A stretch of DNA of 42,590 nt. Origin: Gammaproteobacteria bacterium. GTDB lineage: Bacteria; Pseudomonadota; Gammaproteobacteria; GCA-001735895. The stretch lies in the NCBI GenBank assembly GCA_014382695.1, contig JACNJF010000090.1, positions 1 through 42,590 on the forward strand. The letters run 5' to 3'. Position numbers and translations under genes: made by a program. Below, one piece after another: positions 10,801 to 22,800 of the stretch. The stretch's first letter is position 1; each line of letters starts with the position of its first letter. The notes under the pieces are model-generated. The model saw only the letters and a program-made list of their open reading frames with translations, had not been told where the DNA came from and searched no databases.

Positions 10801-13800
10801 CCACACGCCGGTGAGTGAGCCTGACAACCATTACTATATCTACTGGAGTGATTTCTCATCCGATAGCATTCTGCGCCGTACCGCCGAACGTAATGAGCGG
10901 GTACGGGTAGTAACCAAAGTCAAAACACCGAATCATACGGTCACCGATGAAACGGTGTATGAAGTAGGTCTGCGCCTGAGCGAGCAGCGCTTCATTGCAC
11001 CGACTGCAAACAGTAGTGCTGGCACCGCAAAAGATGTGTATTACAGCGCCGTCGATCAGTACATCAGCGCGCTGCGCACGGGTCCGATGGTATCGGCCTG
11101 GTCCTCGGCCGACCCGCTGCAGATCGAGCAGGGACTGGGGCTGATACAGCCACAGTCAGCGATCGAATATACCGGTATCTATATACTCGATGCACTGGAT
11201 GTTAATAACAGTAACGGACAGGGAGAGTTCTATACCTATTCGGCGCTGATGAATGGCGCGGCAGAGATATTTGCCGGCACCATCGGTGAAATAAAGGCCG
11301 ACAGCAATGCGCTGTTTGCGGCCAAATCCGGCACCCAGTCTGCGCTGGCCAGCTGTAATGGATCATTCGACCTGCCGCCTGGTTGCGCCTTCGTGAATGC
11401 ACTCAAGACGGAGATCCAGCGTGACTGGATGGGTGGCAGTACCAGTGCTGAAGGAACCGGTGATCTATACCTGCAGAATACCGATGCCGAGTTACTCATC
11501 TTTACCCAGCAGAATGGCGATGGCCAGTTCGGTCTGCCGTATCTGTTATCCGGCCGGGTTGACCTCCCGTTCCGTGATGTCTACGGGCTCGACCGTAAGG
11601 ATGATCTGGTGTTTGTTGCGAATGGCAACGGCGGGATTCAGGTCATCGATATCAGTAATTTCCAGGCGCCTTATCATATCGGCTTTATCAAGCCCAACGG
11701 GTTTGCCAGAGATGTACAGATCAAGGGCGATTTTGCCTATATTGCGGCTTCGCATGAAGGCCTGGTGGTGGCGGATATTACCGATCCATCGTTACCGATC
11801 GTCGCCAGACTGGATACGCTGGGGGTGGCGAACCGCCTGCAGATCGACGGGGATAGAGTGTTTATTACCGATATGTCGGGCGATGGCGGGGTTTCGCAAC
11901 TGAATGTGATCGATATCAGCGATCCTTATCAGCCGCAAATGCAACAGGTCATCGAACTACGTCCGGCGCGTAAGGATCTGGTATCCGACGGTGTCTACGA
12001 TGTCGCAGTGCTTGGCAATAAAGCTTACGTCAGTGTGCTGTATTCCGATCAGCAGGATAAACCGGCTCAGTCACTGATTGAAGTGATCGATTTAGCCCGC
12101 TCTAATGAGAGTGGTTTCGACGCTACGGTACCGGCCATGATCCAGCGTCATGCCAGCGCGACAGATTTTGCTGCGCGCGGACTGACCTTTGCGCGTGGCG
12201 GGGTGCAGATTGCCGCCGGCCATCAGGGTATAGCCCGACTCGATCTGTCACAGTTGACCGTGCTGCATCATCAGCCTGCGCTGGATCAGCGCGATGTGCC
12301 AACCGATCTGGACCGAATCAGTATTGAGCTGTCGGCTGCCGCGATCAGTGGCACCGTATTAGCGAATTATATTCAGGTGGTTGAAGGCGATCCTCAGATC
12401 GGCATCGATGTCAGTGCGCAATTCAATCCCCAGTTTGCGCTTAGAGATGGGCTGGAACAGCGTCGAATTATCGAGTTGATCCCGAATCCGGGCAGCGAGT
12501 TAAATGCCAACAGCCAGTATAGTATTACCCTCAAGGCAGGCCTGACCCCGCTTACCGGTTTTGCGCTTGCATCCGATTATCGCTTTACATTCACCACATC
12601 TGCGGCGGGTTCTGCACTGGCGCCTGATATCGTTTCGATCTGTGCTCTGAATACCATCCTCGCGGATGGAAGCTGTACCGCTGCAGGTGGCATAGAAGGG
12701 GGCACGCCACTGATCATCAGAGGTAGCAACTTCGGTGCAAATCCACGCCTGAAAATAGGCGGTCAGGAGATTGTGGTTGAGCATATTGAGCCTGCCGGAG
12801 CGCTGGATGCGTATGATCGTATCAGCGCTACCACGATTCCAAATTATGCCGGTCCTGCAGCGGTCAGCGTGATCAATGATGCTGGACTGAAGGATACCGT
12901 GATGGGTGGCTTCACCTACGTCGATCTGTTGCAGATCTCCTTTATTACACCGGCGGTGGTGAGTACCAATCAGAACGGGATTAGCGAAAAGGTTGAGATC
13001 GTCGGTCTCGGTTTCCACGAAGGTCTGACCCTGAAAGCGTATAAGAGTGGTCATCCAGAAACTGCGCTCAATTACCGTGTGCCGGATTCCAGACTCAAGC
13101 TGTACAGTGCCGAGCGCATGCAATGGCTGGCCCCTGATTTTGACGGGGAAGGTTCTCAGAGTTACCGCGGATTTATCGATGTTGAAATCAGTGATGATCT
13201 GGGGCGTCGTTTCGTATTAAGAAATGCCCTGTTCTATGGCCGTCTCAGTGTTAATCGAGTGATCGAAACGGAACGCTCTTTCAGCAAGGCTTTTCTCGAC
13301 CGTGAGTTAAGCCGCCTGGCGGCAAATAATGCCGCAGTGACCTTCAGTAACTATGTGCCTGATGCGCTCAAATTACCGCCCGGTGAGATTGTCGATATTG
13401 CCGCCGACGATGATCTGAAGCTGGTGTATGTACTCGGTCGTGGCTTACTCGGGGATCAGGTAAAACTCCCTGCGCAGATCACCGAAGCGGACTATATCCA
13501 GCATTTTTATGCACCCGGCTGGATCAGTCTGATCCGCTATCAGCGCGATGATCTGGCGAATGCCGCCCCGCGCCATGGTCTGGGTTATTTCAATCTACCG
13601 CAGGATCTGGTGGCGATGGATCTGGCGCTGGCGGATGAACATCTGTACGTGACGGCCAAAGGCTACCCGTTCGCTCATGTCAACACGCCCCATAATAATC
13701 AGGCTGTACTGCTGGTTTATGATCGACATCAGGATGTTGTGACGGATGGCGTTGAGCAGCTGGAAGGTCAGAAACGCGACGTGCTGTACACCCTGCCGTT

Positions 13801-16800
13801 ACCGCTGAACGGCGCTCCGGAACATATTGTGATCAAGGATCGTCTGGCTTTTGTGTCCACTCAGAATGATGGGGTTGCGGTGATCAGTCTGGCTGATCCG
13901 GCCCGTCCGGCGGTGATCAGACGCCTGTCACAGCTTAGCCTGCGCGGAGTGAATTACACGCTGGCGGCAAGAAATATTAATATCATCGATGATCATTTGC
14001 ATGTCATCAGTGGTATAGGATCGGCTCGTAATACGGCGGTAGTCGATGCGGTGTTTGATATCAGCCGGCCCTCCATGCCACAGATCGGGGTGTTTGAGTT
14101 TAGCACTCAGGAAAGCCAGCTCGAACCCTTTAGTCAACAGAAGCGCTATGCCAACGGCAACGCACTAAATGTGATCGATACCACCAATCCGGCCTATCAG
14201 CGTCTGTTAGCGCGCTACAACGGTTTTGGTTTTAGCGTACCCGGCAGCAGCAAGGGTGTCGATGCTCATACCACTTCGGCCATCAACATTACGCGACAAT
14301 CGGCCACGGGCGATAACTGTAAAGGTCGTCTGGATACCTATTTCGGTATCTACGATGCCAGCCGTCCCGATGAAGAAATCTTACTGCTCGATGCGTTACG
14401 GGTTAAGCATGATTGCCTGGTTGCCCAATCCAGTCCGAATCTGTATGCGGGTGATAACTGGGATCGTGATCCGACGCTGTATAGCGACGATGGTCTGGCC
14501 CTGTTTGCACAGAATGTGGGTGATGCCAATGGCCAGCTGATTTATTCGCGACTGCATTTTGTCGATACCTTGATTCAGGAACTGGTCAGCAGCGTACCGC
14601 AGCATGCGCAGAATAATGTGCATCTGGATAGCGTGATTCAACTCAAGTTTACCCTGCCACTGACCCAGACGGCGAGCGAACTCGCGTCCTTTGTGAAACT
14701 GGTGGCAGAAGACGGTTCGGTGACGGGCGTGGATGTGCTTGCCAGCCTGCTGGTGGATACGGCAGATGCACGCATTCTGCATATTCAACCGGCGCAGAAT
14801 CTGACGATCAATACCCGCTATAGCATCCGCCTGACGGGTGATCTGGCCAGTCGGCGTACGCTCGGTCTGGTCAATCATCAGATACCTTTCAGCACCGGTA
14901 CAGCGACCGGGCCTGCAGTACGCATCGTTTCGGTGGCACCGACCGTGATGGATACCACCGGTGGTCTGCTCGACGTAGTAATCGAACATGGGCAGTCTAC
15001 GCCGGTGTTTATGCTGGCCGGTGAAAATGCACCGATTCAGTCTGAGCAGTTGTTGATCAATAACCAGACCCAGTACCAGATCCTGGCACCTGCCAACCTC
15101 GCCGGTCCGGCCGATCTGCTGGTGATCAATGGTAACGGCAGCGTGGCCAGAATGATTGGCGCCGTACAGTATGTCGAGCCGCTGGTGGTCAGCGCTTTAG
15201 CGCCGGCGCAGGGTTCCCTCAACGGCGGCACCACGGTCATCATCAAAGGGCAGGGCTTCCGTCCTGGTCTGGGCACGGTCGCGGTCAGTTTTGGTAGTTT
15301 TGCGGTCAGCCCTGAGCAGGTCACCGTAATCGATACTGAAACCATCCGGGTAATCAGTCCAGCAGGGCGCATCGGCACGGTCGATGTAGTGGTGGCTCTG
15401 AATAATGGTCAGCAGGTAACGCTGGCGAACGCATTCAATTATCTGCAACCGATTCAGTCGAATATTGTCGGCAGTGGTCGCATCTATGATGCCGAACTCG
15501 ACCCCAGTGGCAGCTATCTGTTAGCCGCCGCCGGTAATCAGGGGGTAGTGATCTATAACATCAATGCTTCGACCTATAGCGGTGATCAGAATAATCCTCT
15601 CAATCTGGATGATCTGCGCAAGCTGATCGACCGTAATGGGGATGGCAAAGACGATAGAATTCTGACCTCGGTCAAGTTGCCCGGTGGCTATCATGCGATT
15701 TCTCTGGCCAGTTATTTCAAGGATGGAACCGATCGGGTGTTTGTCACTGCGGCCCAACTGGTGGGCGGCAGCTATGTGAATGCCAAACTTTTTGTGATTT
15801 CCTTCGATGCGCTCGATATCAAGCAGTCAATCGTGGTCGGTGAACTCGATCTACAGACCGATCTGGCGCGCGGCCTGACGGTTAAAGATAATAAAACGGT
15901 GATAGCACTGGGTGCTGCCGGTCTCGGTGTGGTCGACAGTTTTCTACAATCCAAACTATATCTAAACGGTCAATATGTGTTGCCGAATAACAAACCGGCA
16001 CTGGATGTCGCCCAGTTACCGGTGAAAGCAGGACAGGTTTCACGGTATGCCGTGGTGGCGGGTGAATTCGACCAGCTTAACAACGTGCTGCTGGAAAAAG
16101 AACGTGTTGGTGGCGGCGGTTTTTACCTGCTTGAGCAAAACACCACAAACGGTTTTAATTTACTGTCGACGCTCGATATTCCGGCCAGTAAGGTATTGAT
16201 CGATGGCAACTATGCCTATCTGTCCGCCGGAGCCGGTGGTCTGGTTATTGTTGATATATCCGTGCTCAGCGCGCCACAGGTTGTGGCCCGGGTATCCGAG
16301 TTCGCACATGTTTATGATATTGCGTTAAACGGCAAGATACTCTATCTGGCGCTAGGTAAGGCCGGTATCGCGACGGTCGATCTGACGCGGCCAGCCAGTC
16401 CGGTGGTGAGCAAGGGAATGGAGGCGTTTGCCGGTAATTTCATCGATGTGGTGCTGGCCGATGCCTATTCCGCAATCGGACTGGGTGTTCCGGTTGGCGC
16501 TGGCAGCAGTGTGGTGCAGGTGATCCCGGATGTGCTACTCAAAATTCATCAACTGGAACCACTCAATCGGATTATCGATCAGACTACCGATGGTTTGATC
16601 CAGCTGGTGGCGCGCTTCAATAAGGCGATCGATCAGTGGCCAGCCAACCTGAGCCATTTCAGCGTCAGCGGTCCAGGTGGAACTGCCCTCGAGTCGACGG
16701 TCGATATCATTAATAACGATGCGATAATAACGCTATCCGCACAGGCAGTCGCAACATTGACCAGCGGCGATAGTGTCGCGCTGGATATCACAGCCGGTGT

Positions 16801-19800
16801 GCAATCGGTTAAGCCCGTCAGCGTGGATCAGACCCTGGTGCTGTATGAACTTGCGCAAAACCAGCATTACGAGCTGACTTACCGTGGCAACCTGCCTGAA
16901 AAAATTGCGATTAATGCGGTTGTGCCGCGTCGAGTTTCAGCCAGTCAATCGACTACAGTGACTATTTCTGTATTTGGTGCATCCACGGATATCAGTCGTA
17001 TCCGGGTGTTTATCGATGGACAGGCCGCGACGGTACTGAATTCCAGATCGAGCGACTCTGAAGAGCGCACGGCGATTATAAGTGCCAGTGTGCCGGCATT
17101 GAATGCGGGTGGACAATACGACGTAACGGTCGAAGTGGAAAAGGGTGGTATCTGGCAACAGGCGACCCTGTATGGTGGGCTTGCGGTTGATCTGGCGATC
17201 AGTTTCGATCAGTTATCGCCACAGTGGGGCCCGGTTAATGGAGGCACCAAAATTCTGATCAGCGGAACCGGTTTTGAACCCGGCAACACGGTGATCGATG
17301 GCATTAAGGTCAGAATCGGATCGTTACCGGCGAGTCAGGTCAAGGTGCTGTCGACGACCCGACTGGAAATCACCAGTCCACGTGGCATACCGGGCAAAGC
17401 CACCGTATTTGGCGAAGATCGTTATCGCAACAGCACCCGGCTTGATGGCAATGATGGATTTGGCTATGGCCTCAAATTACTGTCTGCGGTTCACCCCAGT
17501 CTGGTCACACCGAGCGATGTGTGGATCGACAGAGAGACCGGCGTGGCCATCACCAATGGCGGTAATCTATACCAGGGTCGACAGGACACCGATATTGCCG
17601 GCGTCAAATTCCCAGACAGTACGCGGGCGGCGAGTTTCGATATTCAGGACCGCTTCACACCGTTACTGGTGGGTGGCGAGTCGGCTCTGCCTTCGGGCAG
17701 TGATGGGCGTAGCAAACTGCTTGCCAAGGCCGCCGCACTGGCGATCAATGGCAAGTATGCACAGTCATCCTCCGCTCCAGCTGAGGAAGAGCAACGACTG
17801 CTGGATAAAGCGGCAGCGATAGATTTTGAAACCGCGATCGATTCGGTACGGATTTTTCCGACCCTGGAACTGGAAGAGAATGTCTGGCGCAAGCGCCTGT
17901 ATGTTGCCTCTGGTAAAGGCGGGGTGGCACGACTCAATCTGGATGAACAGAATGGTCTGCAGTTCATTGGCTCTATTTTAAGCGGAAAAGATCATATAAC
18001 CGATGTCGCGAAACAGGGCTATGCGCTGTATGCAACGCATAATCAGGGATCTTTCTCGGAAGCCTCACCGCAAGCCTGTACGCCGGTGGCGACTGCAGGC
18101 TCTCCTGCCAACGTGAGTGTGGTTAATTACAGCGATCCGTTTGACCCGATTGAGCTGGGTAATGTGACCGATCTGGCCGGTGGGACCACGCTCGCACTGG
18201 AAGGCAACTGGCTGTATAGCGGCGGTGTGCATGACAGTATTCACTGGGCCGGCGATTGTCCAGCCACCTACGCCAATTTTCTCACCACGCGTAATCCTGC
18301 GGACCGTGCACAAACCACCTTAACCGGGGTCAATCTGCTGGATACCAGCCTGACCCGCCAGTATCCGTTTAGCGGCAATGTGCTGGATGTTAAATCGTAT
18401 GGCGATTACCTGATCGTTGCTCTCGGCGGCTCGGGTGTTGACATTGTGCATGCCGATCGTCCTGAACAACGGGTGCATATCGCACTCGATCATAATCTGC
18501 AGGCGGTTGCCGGACGTGCGGTTCAGCTCAGGGTATTCGGTTCGACCCTGTTTATCTCGGCCGATACCGGTGTGGTTGTGGTCGATATCAGTACCCCTTT
18601 ACAGCCCGTTATTATTTCTGCGGGTAATACCGAATCGGTCGATTCGCTGGATATTTTCCTCGATCGAATGGTCGCCGGTGGCGGTAGTGCAGGGCTTGAG
18701 CTGTTTGAATTACCCGGCGCACTGGTGATCGATTCGGCGGTTGCCGAGGGTGGATTACTGAGTCAGTCAGCGAGTGACGGTTTGTGGGTTGAATTTAATG
18801 AACTGGTGACCATTGCCTCGTTACAGGCAGCCGATGCGCTGTCATTGAAACAGATCAATCCTGACACTGCAGAAGCGAGCGCGATTGCGTTCACTATCGA
18901 GCCGCTACTGACGGGCGAACTGAGCGATGCCGCTATGCGCTATAACATTGTGTTTGATCGTATCGCTGGAGCACACTACGAACTCACTATTCAGGATGTA
19001 CGCAACACCCGTGGAGTGGGGCTGTGGGCACCATTTAAGCTGAGTTTTAGTACTACGTCCGGGTTCGAAACACGGGCCCAGGTGGACCACATCAGTGGCG
19101 GCAGTTTCCATCTCAGGGATCAGCCGGTGATCACCATCAAGGGCAGTGGTTTTAGCAGCCAGAGTGAAGTTTATATCGGCAATAATCTGCTGGCATCGGC
19201 CACTTTTGTCGATCAAAACACCATCACTATCCCTGAAAATGCGACCCTGCTGTTACCACTGACCACAGGACAGCATCATCTACAGATTCGTAATGGGGAA
19301 CTGGTTTCTCATTTCTACGGGGCTTTTGTCATCGGTGCCGAGCTTACTGATGCGGCCACACATGGTTTTGTGATTGCGCCGGATTCCGGTCTCAAGGACG
19401 GTGGAACCCGCATCAGGATTAATGCTGCGCAGGACTGGATTCTGCCCGGTAGCAAAGTGGTGATGACGGCAAAAAACAGTACCAATGTCATCTATACCGG
19501 TGTCAATGACCTTGGACTGGCGGCCGGTGAAGAGACCATTAATCTGCATGATAATGTGATCAATCTGAGCAGTTTTGAATTCATTCTGCCGGGTGTTATC
19601 GATCCTGATCTGTATAGCATCAGCCTGCGTATTCCGTATGGTGCAGTGACCAGGGATATTGCGATTGGTGATTTTTCCTATCTACTGGCGCAGGGCCGTT
19701 CGATAAACCTGCCGAACTATCCGCCGATGCAGATAGGGGCCAGTCTGGTGAATCAGAATAATCTGTTTGTCGGTGTAAAGGCCGGCTCTAAACCGTCGTC

Positions 19801-22800
19801 CTATAACCGTTTCCTGATGCAGTCCGGGCTGGAAATCTATGACATGACGATCTGGGATCGGCCGTTACGTCTGGCTCAGCTTCCAACCAGTTCAGCGGTA
19901 AGCGGACTGGCGCTGGCTGATAACATGCTGTATATGGCGAGTGGCAGAGCGGGTTTGATTGCGGTTAATGTGACCGATTTGACTAGCCCGTTGACGGTGA
20001 GTCAGTCAGCCACGCCCGGGCATAAAGCGATGGATGTGGATATTAACCGCGTGCAACGCGTACTGGCACTGGCAGCAGCCAACGATCTGGGTAGCGGGTA
20101 TATCCGCTTCTTTGATATCGCCAGCGATTCTCTGGCACCGGTCAGTGGCTATGACACCATTCCACTGGATGGGTCGCTTGCAGCGGATCTGGTCGGCATG
20201 CCGATCGATGTGCAGTGGCTGAATGGTCAGCTGTATGTACTGGCTAAAACGCGTAGCGAAAACAGTGCAGAGCTGCGTCTGTTTATTTTTGAGCAGTTCG
20301 GTGCAAATCCGGTTTACAGCAGTCAGCTGATCCAACGCAGTAGCGGTTTATCCATCGGTTCCGATGATCTCGCTAATTACTCGATGCAACTGCAATACGG
20401 TCGGGTCAATGTGACCACCAATGATGAACTGATCGTGATGGACGATCGGGGCAATGGCTATGAACTGGTTTACTGGCGCAAGCTGGATGGTGGCTCCGAG
20501 CTGATGCAGTACGCGGGCGGGGTTTTCCTGTCCAATCATCAGGGTGTGATTTATAACCCGAGTTCAAGTCTGTTTGTTTCCAGTGTACAGCCTGCAGCGG
20601 GCAGTACCGTGGCCAGTGGCGAGCGCATACGCCTACAGTTCAGTAACCTGATCAATACCGAGGCTGCGCAATTGCAGTCCAGTATTGTGTTGCTGGATGC
20701 GCAGGGCCAGCCGCTCACTGTCGGCTTCAGCATCGAAGGGATCAATACCCTTGCCGGTGGCTATGTTGATATTCTGTTTGCAGACACGTTTACCGCCTCC
20801 GGCGATTTTAGTATCTCGGTACTGACCGGTATGCTCGATATCTACGGTCATACGCTGAATGCCGAGCAGCATTTTGGGTTTAGCTATCGGGGCGGATTAC
20901 GTCCGCTCATCGATGGGGTAGCAAAGCTGGTTGATGGCGTGATTCAGCAGAGTTATTTCTTCCATGCCGATGGCAGCGAGCAGTTGATCCTGCAGGGCAG
21001 TAATTTTGGGGTCAGTGCAGACAATCTTCAGCTCTCGATTGGTGGCAGCCTGGTGGATAATGTCGCCATCAGTGCGATTGCGGATGACACCATCCAGCTT
21101 ACCTTGCCAGCACTCGGTCTGGGTAGTATCAGTGCTTCCCCGTCGATTGAAATCAGTCGTATCGACAATGGATTAAGTTATATCCGTTACGGTGCGTTGA
21201 TGATACTGCCGCAGATTGAAATCGATGATCTGCAGCCGCATACCGGCCCGCCTCAGGGCGGTAATTATGTGGATATCTTTGGACGTGGTTTCAGCCATAA
21301 AACCATCGTCAAGTTTGCCGGGGCCAGAGCGGGCGACCTGCAGGTATTAAGCAGTAATCATGTCAGGGTACGGGTTCCTTCCGGTAGCTTTGGCAGTGCT
21401 GCTGTAAGTTTTGAAAATCAACTGTTCCCGGGTGAAGTGACCCTGTCTGCGCAGGATTACTTTTACTCCGGGCGCGAAACCGGATCGGTCAATCTGTCAT
21501 CCGACAAATCCAGCCCGGTGGCGGCAATGGCACTCAAAGACCAGTTACTGTATGTGGTCACCGGTGGTTCGTTTGATGTGGTGGAAGAGTCCGGTGTCAT
21601 CCGCTCTCGCCTGAGTTCGAATGTGGCGCGTCTGGTACTGGCCGATGTGTCTGATCCAGTGCATCCGATCGTGCTTGAGAAAGAGTTTATAACGGATTCC
21701 AGACCCTATCATTTTGATGTCAATGGTGGATTGTCGCCAGACGGCTTTGTGGATATGCAAATCGACGCGAATGATCTGTTTGTGGTCGGTGGTCGCAAGC
21801 TGTATCACTTCGATATCACACTGGCTGCCGATCCATTATTACTGCATGACCGCCTGTTTGCAGCGCCGGTACATGCGGTTGCAGTAGCTGACGGTCTGGT
21901 TTACGTGAGTACCGATAACGGTATAGAGATTCTGCGTCTGGATGATCAGCAAAACCTGGTCAGTCTGCGTAGTATTACGGCTGCCAGCCTGGGCGGTGCG
22001 CCGGGCAATATGACGCTGGCGGATAACAGCCTGTGGCTAACCCTGCCTGCGGCACGCAAGCTGATTCAACTGGAACTGGCCAGCGGTCTGTTCAATAAGA
22101 TTCGTGAAGTGAATGCGGTGGATGCGGTGGGTGCTGCGTTTACTCCGCAGGCGATTCTGCTGAGTGGTGATCTGCTGCTGGTGAGTAGTGGTGATCGTGG
22201 CACGGTACAGCTGTTTGTGATCGATAGTGATACCAGCGCTAGCCCAGTGAGTGACCTGGCACTGACCTATCTGGTCAGAAATGGCAGCCTGCACGCGGGT
22301 AATATGATCCTCAAAGGTCAGACCCTGTATGTCGCCGCCGGACAGGGTGATGTTCAGTTATTCAATATTGCCAGCTGGCTGGCCGGTAGTTACTTCAGCG
22401 AGCCTGCATTAATCAATTACCTGTCGGTAACCGGCAATGTGGCGAGTCTGGCGTTCAGCCCTGAAGCGCTGTATGCCGGAACCGCGTTCATGTATATCGA
22501 TGGTGAGGCGGCGGAAAATCCGGTTGCGGCGAATGTAGCGGCAAACGTGCTGGGCGGTGGTGTGAATACCCTGCTGAACGATGGACTTACCGTGGTAGAG
22601 CAAAAACCAGTGGCCGGAGGAGTATTGCCGGTACAGGAATCGATCGAGATTCAGTTCAACCGTATCCTCGATTTTGGTCAGATTGCGAGTTCCGGCAGTA
22701 GCCTGCTGACGCTCACACTGGATGCGATACCAGTTACCGGTTTTGTGTCGCAGAGCGTCAACAATGCCGGTTCACGTCTGATCTTCCGACCACAGACTGC

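Noticed and set aside
11397-11903. Plus-strand open frame of 168 codons in another frame
   Set aside because: It overlaps the first propeller, whose LVIVD repeats are unmistakable in the main frame. The alternative frame has a biased, Arg/Ser-rich product.
12500-13123. Minus-strand open frame of 207 codons inside super-module 1
   Set aside because: It lies antisense to clear Big_5/IPT coding sequence and has unusual composition (rich in Arg, His, Ile, Thr) and no recognisable family. Long antisense frames of this kind are common across the whole giant gene because of its codon usage.
14396-14989. Minus-strand open frame of 197 codons inside super-module 2
   Set aside because: Antisense shadow of the giant gene, with no ribosome-binding site or family resemblance. 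The same holds for 8702-9205, 27551-28048 and 29735-30241.
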